From Amphibalanus amphitrite (taxonomy: Eukaryota > Arthropoda > Thecostraca > Balanomorpha > Balanidae): a DNA stretch of 64,000 nt. Below are positions 11,990 to 23,740 of the stretch, one piece after another. Made by a program: the position numbers and the translations under genes. The stretch's first letter is position 1. The number at the start of each line of letters is the position of its first letter. The notes under the pieces are model-generated. The model had not been told where the DNA came from. It saw nothing but the letters and a program-made list of their open reading frames with translations, and made no database searches. The DNA lies in the NCBI RefSeq assembly GCF_019059575.1, contig NW_024882782.1, positions 1 through 64,000 on the forward strand. The letters run 5' to 3'.

Positions 11990-12660
11990 CATCCCCTTTA
12001 CAATTCGATGTCTAGTGCGTGCAGCCCCTACTTCTGGACATGCATGACTGCCTCCAGTGACTGACTGCCACGCCTCCAGAGGGAAACAACTCCAAAAATA
12101 ACAGTTTTTATTAAAATCGTTTTCTGCAATAGCTTTTGACTCAAGACAGTGACGACATTTATTTTGCCAGCATCGTATTCCTCTCGTCGAAACGCGTCGA
12201 ATGAACTATACGTTGACCTTGAAACGTCATTTTGAAAATTTGACCTCAGGTCAAGATCATGACCTTGATGGACAGGGTCATGCTGCATATCACTCGATCC
12301 GTATCGTCGAGCTGAACACATCTGACGTGTTTTCACCGCTTTAGCAAGTCTCTATCAAAAGGTATAGCCAAAGAAATGCTGGTGACCGTTCATGACCTGA
12401 GATGACCTCAGGGGCACACAGAAGGGTCACAGGTGCATTTTATCGATTCAGTGTGTTATGTTTACCTATGTACCGATGTTTGAGAGGGTTTTGAACCACA
12501 TTCGTCCAAAAGAGGCGCATTTTAATTTTCTCCAATTGACTTATACCTAATGGAGAAGTCGCAAAATTGACCTGACCTTAGGTCATGGATGTCAAAAGTC
12601 CGAGATAAACATTTTATACATATTCTTAGTCTTATCAATCTCTGATAGTTTTAAAAGTGA
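11990..12660. mobile_element. Relic of an AGGTCA-rich piggyBac-like MITE
   Basis: Shares blocks with the intact MITE at 25,623-26,612: a TTGACCTCAGGTCA segment, a GTCGAGCTGAACACA-like segment, and AATTGACCTGACCTTAGGTC. The ends are not preserved. Confidence 0.55.
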
Positions 12661-13457
12661 TCGTTCCGTCGGTGTGGCGTACGCTGGGGCGGCACCGCAC
12701 TGCTAGGCGGGGGCGGCATCACAATAATGGGGGGGGGGCAATGCGCTGGGGGCAGCACTTGCATTGAGGGTTTTTTTCTCATTTGGGCTGAAGATGACAC
12801 TCAAGAATAAGAATGGATAATTTTCCACTCTCACATTTTGGGTGGCTAGAATTTTCCACTCAGACACCAAAGAGAAATCTGAAGTTTGGGACACTGTTCA
12901 CCAAAAGCGTACATAACTTAGTTTTTTAGAAAAATATTAGGGTTGCACAGTGCGCTTGGGCTTTTGAGTCAATTCTTTTCCATGCGACACCAATAGCCTT
13001 AATGATCATTTTCAGAGATGTTGGGGCTGCTGCTACAACCCCCTTTTGGGGTTCCCGCTGCAACCCACTTTACTAAAGCTGCAATCGTGCTGTTCACAAT
13101 TCCTCCCGATCCACCCGACAACGCCCGATCCCGTCCGACCGCTTCCGAATCTCCGACTAGTCGGCGAGCGATCCACTCAGGGCTCGCTGATTTTGAACAT
13201 CCGACCGACCGTAAGTTATTGTCCAAAGTTTTATCTGCGTCAATATTTTGTGCATACTTGTGCGATTTTATGTGCACCGCCGGAGTATCACCACTGAGAG
13301 GGTTGTGGGTCCCTACTCTCTAGGTACTCTCTCCTCTCTCTGAAGAGTCGGGGGAGGGGTCGAGGCCCGTTTTTTTTACATTTTATATGCCATCCTGACG
13401 TTTTTTTTTGCAGAATAAAGTGGTCGAAATCTGGGGAGAAATCGAAAATTGGGGGGG
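12661..13457. other. No gene recognised
   Basis: GC- and G-run-rich sequence inside the hAT-like element. Overlapping short frames at 12,999-13,323 show no recognisable domain. Confidence 0.5.
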
Positions 13458-13462
13458 GGGGG

Positions 13463-13744
13463 TGTTGTATTATGGTCCAACCCCCGCACGGCTGCTGGCC
13501 GCGCCTGCGCGCGCCCTTGCCGCCGCCACCGCTGGCCGCCCCGGCTCCGTGCCTGTGAGCGCCTCTGCCGCCGCCAGCTGACGGTGCGCGCCGAGCGGCA
13601 TGACTGGCGCGGGCGACTAGGCGCGGCGCTCGCCATACTTGTTATCTTTTTGGACACTCTTTCGGCCTGAACGTATCGCAGTAAATAAATCGCGTTTTTC
13701 ATTGATTGTGTGCTCTTTCACTCGAAACGAACCAAAACATAACA
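13463..13744 (+). repeat. 5' LTR
   Basis: 282 bp, TG...CA, with AATAAA near 13,685 as the probable polyadenylation signal in the R region. Confidence 0.92.
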
Positions 13745-13788
13745 TGGCGCGGTCGGTTTTGTAATTATGTGATTGAGCTTACAGCGCG

Positions 13789-15768
13789 ATGACTAAAATT
13801 ATCGTTCAAGAACTGACGGCACTGTTGGAGAGGCAGGTGAAGAGAGCCGCCGAGGCCGACAAGCGCCTGGAGCGTTTGGAGAGGCTGCTGTACAGAGAGC
13901 CCTCCGCGGGGACCGGGACGGGCACGACGGCCGGAGTGTCAGAGTCGGGGGCTGAGCGAGGCGCTGAGGGATCCGTTGGACCAGCTGCCGCCGCCCGCCG
14001 GACTGCCTGCCTGCCGGCGTCGGCGTCTCCGGCCCCGCACGTGAAGTCGGCTTCGACGTGCAAAGCCCGTGTCGAGTGCAGTGTGCGCGACAGTGAGACA
14101 GGAGCGGTGAGCAGGCTGGAGGACTCTGAGCCGACGCTCAGACACGCCGTGACAGTGGGGGAAACGTGGAGTGCCCATGTCACGTGCCAAGACCTCTGCG
14201 GCACCAAGGGACATTTCGTGGCCCACCTGTCGGCCTACAAGAGGGACCGCAGTCGGCCGAGTGTCGCCCATGCCGCCGCCGCCACCAATCGTCAGTTTCT
14301 TGAGCGTTGCCCTACCTGTGGTCGTCGCCAGCACGCCGGCGGAGACACGTGTCGCGCCGCTGGCGCCATCTGTCGTGCGTGTGGCGAACCAGGACATTTT
14401 GAGGTGGTGTGCCACCAGAGGGCCAGCACCACAGCGGTGATGCCATCTGCAGTGACAACAGTACGCGACTCTCCGGGGGTGGCGCTAGTAGCGGTAGCCG
14501 CCGGCACCGCCGTGTCACCGCCGCCGGCGGACACGGGCCCAGCCGGGCACACTGCGCTGCAGCCCACGGAGCTGAGTGACGCTGCTGACGTCCACGGAGC
14601 CTCGCCGCCGCCGGCGGGGGGCTGGCCAACGCAGACAACGGACAGCAATGAAGCCCCGGACAACGCCGTGTTGCCGCCGCCGGCGGACACGGGCCAACCC
14701 GGGGCCACTGCGGTGCAGCCTGCAGGCCCGGATGCAGCGGCTGTAGCTTACGGAGCCTCGCCGCCGCCGGCGGGAGGCCTACAAACGCTGAGCACGGGCC
14801 GAGGTGCAGCTGCCGGCCCCGCCGTGTCACCGCCGACGGCGGACACTGGCCAGATTGGGTGCACCGCAGCGCAGTCTACCAGGCCGGCTGCCGCCTACGG
14901 AGCCTCGCCGCCGCCGGCGGGAGGCCTACCCACGCGGACCAGGGACGGAGGTACAGCCGCCGGCTACGCCGTGTCGCCGCTGCCGGGGGACACCAGCCAA
15001 GCCGACTGTTGTGCGGCACAGCCCACCGAGCTGAGTAAGACTACTGACGTCTACGGAGCCTCGCCGCCGCCGGCGGGAGGCATGCCAACTCGAAGCACGG
15101 ATGGAGGCCCAGCCGCCAGCACCGCCGAGTCGCCGCCGCCGGCGGGCACCGGCCAAGCCGGCTGTAGTCATGCGGCGCAGCCTACCGAGCTGGCTGACGC
15201 CTACGGAGCCTCGCCGCCGCCGGCGGGAGGCCTGCCAGTACGGAGTGGGGACGGAGACCCGCCCGAACAAATGGTAGCGGCTCACGCCGCCGCGCAGCTC
15301 CTCCATACGCCGCAGGGATGCGTGTCCGCCGGTGACAAGTCCGACCGGCGCGGTGACACGAACCTCGGTGACACCACCCTCCACTCGGTCGAGGTGGTGG
15401 ATGACGTGCTCGGTCCGACCGTCGATGACGAGGTGTGGGAGGACGCTGAGGACCCGCTTCACGCAGCTGCCGTCGCAGCTATGCTCGCTGAGCGGGATAC
15501 GGAGTGCGACTCGCGTCTGCCGCCGCTCGTGGCCCCGAGTCTAAGGGTGACCAGAGCCGCCGCTGACCGCGACCCGTGGCCGCCACCGACACCAGAGCGA
15601 CGCCTGCCGCGGACCTCCCCGTGCGACGGCGGGCGCGTCCGCTGCAAGAAGCGCCCGAGACGCCGCGGAAGAGAGCGAAGGCGCCGCCGTCTGCACCGCG
15701 CTGCGGTGGCCTTGTGCGCCCGGCCCCCGGAGGGTCCGCTGTGGCGCCTTGGAGTGAAGACGATGTGA
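13789..15768 (+). CDS. Gag-like zinc-knuckle and repeat protein of the LTR element
   Basis: An open frame of 659 codons fills the interior of the LTR element. Residues 9-35 look like a short coiled coil. Residues 174-208 hold two zinc knuckles (CPTCGRRQHAGGDTC and CRACGEPGHFEVVC), of the paired kind known from Gypsy nucleocapsids. Residues of about 235-500 are tandem repeats of roughly 50-57 residues, each with SPPPAGG and PPPADTGQ cores. The C-terminus is basic and arginine-rich. I do not recognise a capsid domain. Known relatives bind element RNA; any function of the repeats is a guess. Confidence 0.8.
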   Translation: MTKIIVQELTALLERQVKRAAEADKRLERLERLLYREPSAGTGTGTTAGVSESGAERGAEGSVGPAAAARRTACLPASASPAPHVKSASTCKARVECSVRDSETGAVSRLEDSEPTLRHAVTVGETWSAHVTCQDLCGTKGHFVAHLSAYKRDRSRPSVAHAAAATNRQFLERCPTCGRRQHAGGDTCRAAGAICRACGEPGHFEVVCHQRASTTAVMPSAVTTVRDSPGVALVAVAAGTAVSPPPADTGPAGHTALQPTELSDAADVHGASPPPAGGWPTQTTDSNEAPDNAVLPPPADTGQPGATAVQPAGPDAAAVAYGASPPPAGGLQTLSTGRGAAAGPAVSPPTADTGQIGCTAAQSTRPAAAYGASPPPAGGLPTRTRDGGTAAGYAVSPLPGDTSQADCCAAQPTELSKTTDVYGASPPPAGGMPTRSTDGGPAASTAESPPPAGTGQAGCSHAAQPTELADAYGASPPPAGGLPVRSGDGDPPEQMVAAHAAAQLLHTPQGCVSAGDKSDRRGDTNLGDTTLHSVEVVDDVLGPTVDDEVWEDAEDPLHAAAVAAMLAERDTECDSRLPPLVAPSLRVTRAAADRDPWPPPTPERRLPRTSPCDGGRVRCKKRPRRRGRERRRRRLHRAAVALCARPPEGPLWRLGVKTM

Positions 15769-15785
15769 TCGTCTTGGGGGGGAGG

Positions 15786-16067
15786 TGTTGTATTATGGTC
15801 CAACCCCCGCACGGCTGCTGGCCGCGCCTGCGCGCGCCCTTGCCGCCGCCACCGCTGGCCGCCCCGGCTCCGTGCCTGTGAGCGCCTCTGCCGCCGCCAG
15901 CTGACGGTGCGCGCCGAGCGGCATGACTGGCGCGGGCGACTAGGCGCGGCGCTCGCCATACTTGTTATCTTTTTGGACACTCTTTCGGCCTGAACGTATC
16001 GCAGTAAATAAATCGCGTTTTTCATTGATTGTGTGCTCTTTCACTCGAAACGAACCAAAACATAACA
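15786..16067 (+). repeat. 3' LTR
   Basis: 282 bp, no difference from the 5' LTR seen by eye, preceded by a G-rich tract at 15,774-15,785. Confidence 0.92.
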
Positions 16068-16371
16068 GGGGGGGCTTTGGCTACGAAGGTCAGTCCATGT
16101 CGCTGCCCAAGTGGCCCACCAGTCAAAATTCCTTAGCCGAGGCCCTGCAGTGTCTGTGTGTCCCTGACTGACCTGCAGCGGTGACGCTGTCACAGAAAGC
16201 ACCTGTTCATTGCCCAATGGATCCAGCCCAGTTCCGGCCGGCCGAGTGCCCGCACGTACGCAGCCAGTGTTACGGTCTGTGTTCGATCTATGTTACGGTC
16301 TGTGTTCAATCTATTTTACGCCCTGTGTAACGACCTGCGTTACGGTTTGTGTTACGGTCTGTGTTACATAC

Positions 16372-16506
16372 CCTGTTCTGGGCGGTCTCCACCTTGACCC
16401 TCTTAGCGTCCCAGAGTCGGTACTGGTAGACGTGCGCGTTCTCTGCCGAGACGTCCCGCAGGTGAACGAGCAGGTTCTGTAGGCCGACCAGCGTCTCAGC
16501 TGGCAC
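16372..16506 (-). CDS. Exon C, unit 4
   Basis: Open copy identical in layout to unit 1. It is separated from exon D by the hAT-like element at 10,701-16,147. Confidence 0.45.
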
Positions 16507-16773
16507 CTGAGAAGGTCAGGGGAGGGTAGGGGAGGTCAGTGGTATACTGGTGTCTGACATAGACCAGCGGACAGGGGGGAGGGGAGAGGGAGAGGAGTCT
16601 GGTGGCGCAGTAGGACCGTTCCGCGCTTGAAAGTGGACACATCTGAGGACCGTTCCGCGCGCGCTGACACTGCCTCTAGAACCGTTCTGCGAGCAGTCAG
16701 ACATGCAGACCGGATTGATGTTTTGAAACTTTGACATAATAAACTTTAATTAATTCGACACAGGTAGCCTAAC

Positions 16774-17474
16774 CGCATGTGTTTTTTATATCGCGGACAA
16801 AAAAGTGGGGATTGTTAGGGTTAAGCAGGGAGTCACCGATGTTAGATCCCTCTCTGGGTCCTTTCATAGGTCACGGTCCTGACCCGAGATAGCTGAGCTG
16901 TGTCGCAGCCCTGACCTCAGGGCTCAGACAGCTGAGCTGTGCACGCCGTCGGCTCGGCCGTCAGTCGCCACAGCCGCTGACGCCAGTGTCCAAACAGCTC
17001 CAAACAATATCCGGCCCTGTATAGCAGGATAAGCCATCAGAGGCGGGAGTGATCAATGGAGGGACGCGAAACACTAACGCCAAGGGGATGACAACTGCTG
17101 AGGAATAAAGAAACTACATGCAGGTACACTGGGAACACGTCATGCTAGAGTTGACGTGTTCCCAGCCCGTCCTGTACCATGCAACCCGTTCCGGTGATCA
17201 CTCCCGCCTCTGATGGCTTATCCTGCTATACAGGGCCGGATATTGTTTGGAGCTGTTTGGACACTGGCGTCAGCGGCTGTGGCGACTGACAGCCGAGCCG
17301 ACGGCGTGCACAGCTCAGCTGTCTGAGGTCAGGGCTGCGACACAGCTCAGCTATCTCGGGTCAGGACCGTGACCCCCTATGAAAAGACCCAGAGAGGGAT
17401 CTAACATCGGTGACTCCCTGCTTAACCCTAACAATCCCTACTTTTTTCTCCGCGCTATAAAAAAAACACATGCG
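16774..17474. repeat. Long inverted repeat, unit 4
   Basis: Near full-length arms. It lacks the hairpin insertion of units 2 and 3. Confidence 0.8.
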
Positions 17475-17821
17475 AGTTATAAAAAACACATCCCTATCAA
17501 CCAGTCCCAAACAGTGTACCAAATTTGAGCGCAATCGGCGTGGCAGTTCAGGGTTCAAGATATATGAGCAACCCAAAATCGCTACTGCAGCAGAATAACG
17601 AACACTCTTGGCCCTTCACGTCGCACGTGTCACGACGCTCACCATGATACATCAGTTGTAGTCAATAACTCACCAAGATACATCAGTTGTAGTCAATAAC
17701 AAGATGGAAGGGAAAGGATTACGCAACAAAGAGTAACGCAGGTCAATCAGCCCAGCGGTTGCTGACTTACAAGCCTATTAAAAACGTTACAGGAATACGC
17801 TTCGCTAGCTCAATCGTAATA

Positions 17822-18694
17822 GACCTAGAAAAAGACCTAGGAGTTACTATTGACAAGAAACTATCATTCTGAAAACATGTCATGAACCAGGTTAACAAGG
17901 CCAATAGAATTCTCGAAGTCATCAAACATACCTTTGCAAACATTGACAGTGATGTCTTTCAAGCCTTGTATAAGAGCATCGTGAGACCCCATCTTGAGTA
18001 TGCCGCTGTTATATGGAGCCCCAAATTTAAGAAGGATAAAGACGCACTCGAGCAGGTGCAACGGCGGGCAACGGGACTGGTGAAGGGGCTGTCTCACCTG
18101 TCATACTCCGATCGTCTCAGAAGCCTCAATTTGGCTACCCTTGAATTCCGAAGGCAAAGATCAGATATTATCGAGACATTCAAAATCCTAAAAGGCTTCG
18201 ACACGGTGAACTACCAAAGAGAGTGCTCGTGTTGTCGCAACAGCATGTTCAAGAACTCTCTTAGCCGTACCACCCGAAGTCATGGTCAAAAGCAGCAGGT
18301 TCAGCATCAGTTGGGACCTAGGAAAGCCTTCTTCGCGGCACGAGTGACTCGGGCGTGGAACAAGCTGTCTAGGAATACTATTGAAGCACCAAATGTCGAT
18401 GTTTTTAAGTTCAGACTTGGGAAAGAATGGAAGGACCACCCCGACAAGTTTTACTACAACTTCTCCTACCAATGCTCAAGAGTGGCTACTCATCGTATTA
18501 ACAACAGTAGCTACTGTCACTAACAACAGTGGTCGTCATTTTATGGCGACAACAAGCATGGCAGCCAACTCGTCTTCATCAGAAGAGGAGGAGGCGCCTC
18601 TTGAGTAAAGGGTCTTATTACTCGAAAGGGTATCTAATGACCTTTACTTAAGGTAAATACTTAAGGTAAATACTTAAGGTAATAGAGTAGACAT
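17822..18694 (+). pseudogene. CR1-like LINE, 5'-truncated reverse transcriptase end
   Basis: The translation runs DLEKDLGVTIDKKLSF, an in-frame TGA, then an open frame at 17,882-18,523 with LYKSIVRPHLEYAAVIWSP, EQVQRRATGLVKGL and LSYSDRLRSLNLATLEFRRQ. This is the C-terminal reverse-transcriptase thumb and tail of CR1/Rex1-like LINEs. The end carries about 2.5 copies of a 13-bp TTAAGGTAAATAC repeat, as CR1-like 3' tails do. GTAATAG on both sides fits a 7-bp target duplication. The 5' truncation is typical. A deletion follows within the array. Confidence 0.85.
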
Positions 18695-19008
18695 TATAGA
18701 CAATAGACTTTTGCATTTTCTAGGTGCAACAAAACCTACCGCTAAAACCCGCGAGACCTGTACCATGCACAAGGGCGCCGGGTGCAGTGTCTGTGTGTCC
18801 CTGACTGACCTGCAGCGGTGACGCTGTCACAGAAAGCACCTGTTTATTGCCCAATGGGTCCAGCCCAGTTCCGGCCGGCCGAGTGCCCGCACGTACGCAG
18901 CCAGTGTTACGGTCTGTGTTCGATCTAAGTTACGGTCTGTGTTCAATCTATTTTACGCCCTGTGTAACGACCTGCGTTACGGTTTGTGTTACGGTCTGTG
19001 TTACATAC

Positions 19009-19143
19009 CCTGTTCTGGGCGGTCTCCACCTTGACCCTCTTAGCGTCCCAGAGTCGGTACTGGTAGAGGTGCGCGTTCTCTGCCGAGCCGTCCCGCAGGT
19101 GAACGAGCAGGTTCTGTAGGCCGACCAGCGTCTCAGCTGGCAC
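19009..19143 (-). CDS. Exon C, unit 5
   Basis: Open copy with more changes (DGSAENAHLYQYRL). Its terminal exon is missing because the unit is truncated. Confidence 0.4.
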
Positions 19144-19401
19144 CTGAGGTCAGGGGAGGGTAGGGGAGGTCAGTGGTGTACTGGTGTCTGACATAGACCA
19201 GCGGACAGGGGGGAGGGGAGAGGAGTCTGGTGGCGCAGTAGGACCGTTCCGCGCTTGAAAGTGGACACATCTGAGGACCGTTCCGCGCGCACTGACACTG
19301 CCTCTAGAACCGTTCTGCGAGCAGTCAGACATGCAGACCGGATTGATATTTTGAAACTTTGGCATAATAAACTTTAATTAATTCGACACAGGTAGCCTAA
19401 C

Positions 19402-20093
19402 CGCGTGTGTTTTTTATATCGCGGACAAAAAAGTGGGGATTGTTAGGGTTAAGCAGGGAGTCACCGATGTTAGATCCCTCTCTGGGTCCTTTCATAGGTC
19501 ACGGTCCTGACCCGAGATAGCTGAGCTGTGTCGCAGCCCAGACCTCAGACAGCTGAGCTGTGCACGCCGTCGGCTCGGACGTCAGTCGCCACAGCCGCTG
19601 ACGCCAGTGTCCAAACAGCTCCAAACAATATCCGGCCCTGTATAGCAGGATAAGCCATCAGAGGCGGGAGTGATCAATGGAGGGACGCGAAACACTAACG
19701 CCAAGGGGATGACAACTGCTGAGGAATAAAGAAACTACATGCAGGTACACTGGGAACACGTCATGCTGGAGTTGACGTGTTCCCAGCCCGTCCTGTACCA
19801 TGCAGCCCGTCCCGGTGATCACTCCCGCCTCTAATGGCTTATCCTGCTATACAGGGCCAGATATTGTTTGGAGCTGTTTGGACACTGGCGTCAGCGGCTG
19901 TGGCGACTGACGGCCGAGCCGACGGCGTGCACAGCTCAGCTGTCTGAGGTCAGGGCTGCGACACAGCTCAGCTATCTCGGGTCAGGACCGTGACCTCCTA
20001 TGAAAGGACCCAGAGAGGGATCTAACATCGGTGACTCCCTGCTTAACCCTAACAATCCCTATTTTTTCTCCGGGCTATAAAAAAACACATGCG
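19402..20093. repeat. Long inverted repeat, unit 5
   Basis: Same element, with a substituted outer end (CGCGTGTG). Confidence 0.78.
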
Positions 20094-20655
20094 CGCTATA
20101 AAAAAAACATCCCTATCAACCAGTCCCAAACAGTGTACCTACCAAATTTGAGTGCAATCGGCATGGCAGTCCAGGGTTCAAGATATATGAGCAACCCAAA
20201 ATCGCTACTGCAGCAGAATAACGAACACTCTTGGCCCTTCACGTCGCACGTGTCACGACGCTCACCATGATACATCAGTTGTAGTCAATAACGAGATGGA
20301 AGGGATAGGATTACGCGCAACAAAGAGTAACGCAGGTCAATCAGCCCAGCGGTTGCTGACTTACAAGCCTATTAAAAACGTTACAGGAATACGCTTCGCT
20401 AGCTCAATCGTAATAGAGTAGAATCATTACATGTATGCAATTGCTACTATTTCCTGGTTTTCTTTATAGGCCAAGGCTTGGTAACTGATAACTCTGCTGC
20501 CCTGTAATGGGTCCGGCCCGCTGTGGCGAGTGAAGACACTCACCCTGACTGACTGGACTGCCAGCCGAGACGCTGCTGACTCTGGTGGTGAATGGTGAGC
20601 GGAAGAGGAGAAAGCTTACGCCAAAGCTGAAGCAACTCTACATTGCTGTACAGCT

Positions 20656-20888
20656 ACATAGGAGACATCTCTGTCCACTTTAATTTCACATATGTCCCTC
20701 TCAGTTTTCCAAACACTGCAGGTTTTGGAGAGGCAGCCATGTCCAGCCTCACCACAGTTGATGCATTTTGGAGAGCAAGTCCCTTCATGTTTCTTAGAGG
20801 CACAGTTCAGACATATACTCTCAGCCTTACACCTTTCCTGAGCATGTCCGTATTTCCCACAGTTGTGGCAAAGAAGTGGGTTTGGTAT
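20656..20888 (-). pseudogene. Jockey-type LINE ORF1, zinc-knuckle part
   Basis: The minus strand reads YIPNPLLCHNCGKYGHAQ, then two further Cys-His clusters (CLNCASKKHEGTC and CINCGEAGHGCLSKTC), then SVWKTERDICEIKV. This is the three-knuckle region plus the CPxWxxE-IxxIK tail of Jockey-superfamily ORF1 proteins, which bind the element RNA. Its upstream half lies at 26,993-27,560, on the far side of element X. The reading frame is continuous across the insertion point (KK before, YIPNP after). It is truncated at 20,655 by the array edge. Confidence 0.85.
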
Positions 20889-21492
20889 GTACAGTAGGTC
20901 TACTAAAAAAGTCCCCCGCTCCAGAGGCGGCCGGCCGGCCGAACCCCCGGATGCCAGCCCCGACTCTATTGCGCAGGCCGCGGCAGCGACACGGGTCAGG
21001 TCGCGGCGCCCGGCGAGTGGGTCAGTTGGCGGCGGCCGGCCGTGGAGTGAGGACGCCGTGTGGGGCGCAGAGATGCCGCAGTGCAGAGGAGGGGGAAGAT
21101 AGTGACTCTGCACTATGCCGGAAATGATGCCTTTGTGATCTAAATTAAACACCTGCAGACGCAGTGCATATCCTCCCTCGCCCCATTCCTATTTTATCAC
21201 AATCCTTCAATAATCCGTAATGACATTTCAACGCAAGCAAGCAAACAAAACAACCCGGGTAGGGGCGACATCATATCGGATAAAAAAGCGACAGTGATGA
21301 TTAAAATAGACTTAGCGCGAGGGCAAATCGAGGGGTATATACTATATATGTATCACATACCGAGTATTTTATTCCCATCTAGCAAATCAAGACTGGGGAT
21401 CTTGTCCAACAAGTCAGCGGCCGTTCTAGACACATATAAATGCTTTGCTTTCGGTCGCATCATTATCTGCAACAATTCGAAGCGAGGTTTAA

Positions 21493-22700
21493 CCCTCGCC
21501 GGCCGAGAAGAAGGGGTGAATGCCGCCACCATGTATTTTTTTTTGTGCGTTAGCTCAAAGCACACTGATGATAGAAGGCTGACATTTCAAATGCCTTGCA
21601 TTTGATTCAAGCCGGATCATTTGACATCAACCACGTTTTCAGGTCAGGTCAGGTCACTTACCTAACCATGGCCTCTTAAGTAAACCTCTGCACGGTTATC
21701 TGTTATAAAATGATGCAAATTCGCAATGCACTTAGTGTCATAAAAGCATAATGGGGAAATATGGAAACTGTTAACCTTGGCGTCGGAAATGATCTAAAAT
21801 TATACCTCAACTCTCAAGCACTTCAAATCGTGACTTCATACATTCTTAGGAAGTTCTATGCTTCACTTTTGCATTGTTCACCTTGCGTGACGTCATTTAT
21901 GACGTCACTAGGGTGATAGGAGTGGTTCGTCAATAACTCCCGATCAAAATGAGCTAGCCAGTCGGGACAGCCATCAATGGACTTTGCAAGACTTGCCGAA
22001 TCAAATGTTATGCAACATGTCCTCCTTTCAACAGCTTCGTGAACTGTGTTGCCCTAACGTGACATTGACCTCAGGTAACCATCCTAAATTGCTTCACCTA
22101 AACAAAAAAAGCATGTAAATCGGCACGTCTGAGAACAGAAAATACGATTGTATCGAGATGACGATAATGCGACAATTTTTGTGGTTATTTACCAAAAACC
22201 GATCGAATGCCTTGGGGCTCTTGACCTGCCCTAAGAGGTCACTGATATTTTAAAATGGGGTACCATTCGCTGCGTCACGTAGCGAAGCAAACGGTCGTTT
22301 TTTTTCGTGAGGCTCTAGCAGGGGCTAAACATGGGGTTGGGGATCGCTCTCTTCTCACTCACTATTTGGCCGGGATAGTGTTTGCAATTATTGTTAAAAT
22401 GTAGCATTTTAAGATTTCAAATGACCCATTTTTCCCGCCCAAGTCTTTCAATTCAAGGTCATAACACCAGGTCACGTCAAGTGACCTTACCTCAAGGAAA
22501 GTTCCTGTGCTCATCAATCTAAATACACCGACTAACCGATCGCTTTAGAACTTTCAGCGACTTCAAGGGGCAACACTATACCTATGTATTTGAAACGTTT
22601 ACTTTGCAAGTTTGACATAGTTGACAGAAAGGCCGGGTCAATTTTGAGATCGTTCAAGTCAATGGGAGAAAATTGAGCTGCGCTTTTTTGAACGGAACGC
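21493..22700. mobile_element. piggyBac-like MITE relic, one end preserved
   Basis: Left end TTAACCCTCGCCGGCCG at 21,489. The interior matches the complement of 33,830-34,564, including the AGGTCAGGTCAGGTCA cluster near 21,640. At 21,625-21,650 it shows the uninterrupted site that holds a hAT-like MITE in the other copy. The right end is not found. Confidence 0.6.
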
Positions 22701-22974
22701 ATAATAAACACTCTGAAAACATGTGGTGTTTGATGAGATACAATACTAAATGAGAAAATTGTTTGTTTTGTTGGGAGCCATCTTTTTCGGTCTGAAAAGC
22801 CCTTGCAGAGCTATGACATAACTATGCTCTGGTGTAGTAATTAGGTTGTGCGAGCCAGCGACAGTGATCTGCGGAAGCGAGACTGTTCCCGTGGGACGAT
22901 TGCCCTGTCGGGACGGTCCAGCCGTCTCCCAAACCGTCACCACGAAGAGGATTATTTGTCCTCGAATCAGACAT

Positions 22975-23462
22975 ATGCATGGATCCGAGAAAATGGATCT
23001 GGGATCTGATCCCACGGATCCTGAGCTCGGATCCGTGGGGATCATAGATCCAGCTCTTTAATTTATCGAGAGATCCCTAGGGATCATAGATCTGAGTCTA
23101 GTATTTTTGCTTGAGATCCAGTGGGATCACAGATCCTCATTTATTTTTGGTCAACACAGAAATCCCAAAGATCACTCGTTGCAACTCACAAACGTTCTTA
23201 TTTAGTGATTTGATGTGATAACACGTCATAATCCATAGTTTTATGGCACTTATTGACAAAGAAACACTTGGAAACCTGGTTCCAAATGTTATGCATGGTG
23301 GGATCCACTCAGATCAAAGATCCATGTTCTTGGTTTATCGTCAGATCCTGTGAGATCATAGATCCAGGATACTTTTTCACGCCGGACTCTGTGGGATCAT
23401 AGATCCGAACCTGCAATTTGCCTCGAGATCCACTGAAATCATAGATCCATCACTCGGATCCA
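22975..23462. repeat. Degenerate GATCC-rich minisatellite
   Basis: Repeats of about 55-65 bp are built around GAGATCCxxTGGGATCATAGATCC-like cores, at least seven copies with drift. No coding sense. Confidence 0.75.
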
Positions 23463-23740
23463 TGCACATTTCTGCCTGGAATTGATCCGACATCAACTAC
23501 AGGTTGGCTGGTGGGGTGACCTCCACTCTCCAGTCCAGAGAGGGAAGCATGAAGACTAGGGGCGATGCGGATTGTTTTTTTTTTTTCCTGAGGATAGCGA
23601 GGACGGAAGGAATCTAGCACCCTTGACCCTTCCTTATACTGAATGTGTCTCAGGCTGTTAAATCTCCTAAGCGTTTTTTTTTTTCTCGACATCGTCAAGG
23701 TGTCATTAATAAAAATATGAAATCCGGGAGGATAAATCAA

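Larger units (their letters stand above)
13463..16067 (+). mobile_element. Young non-autonomous gag-only LTR retroelement
   Basis: Two 282-bp direct LTRs begin TGTTG and end AACA, and look identical by eye, which implies a recent insertion. A TGG-starting primer-binding-like site follows the 5' LTR, and a G-rich polypurine tract precedes the 3' LTR. The flanks are GGGGG on both sides, compatible with a 5-bp duplication but low in complexity. The roughly 2-kb interior holds one long gag-like frame and no protease, reverse transcriptase or integrase. It looks whole for a non-autonomous element. The zinc-knuckle type suggests a Gypsy (Ty3) relative supplies its machinery. Confidence 0.92.
10701..16147. 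mobile_element. 5.4-kb hAT-like non-autonomous element
   Basis: Ends CAGGGCCTCGGCTAA and its complement, with subterminal GGCCCACCAG repeats. The 8-bp CAGTGTCT lies on both sides (10,693-10,700 and 16,148-16,155) and once at the same place in other units. The 8-bp duplication and CAGGG ends are hAT hallmarks. No transposase frame is visible. The interior holds a short palindrome, AGGTCA-rich MITE-like sequence and an LTR element. Without the LTR element it is about 2.8 kb. Confidence 0.88.
18712..20655. repeat. Array unit 5, partial
   Basis: It begins mid-unit at a point matching about position 975 of unit 1, inside the MITE right end, so a deletion joins it to unit 4. It keeps exon C and the long inverted repeat. 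The array ends just after the start of the next unit, at about 20,655, where LINE sequence begins. Confidence 0.85.

Noticed and set aside
13806-15462. Several long minus-strand and alternative frames across the LTR element
   Set aside because: They are shadows of the GC-rich gag-like frame and its repeats.
11335-16085. A complete CAGTGGCGTAGCC-ended hAT nested in the 10,701 element
   Set aside because: The right end is too unlike the left, and there is no 8-bp duplication.
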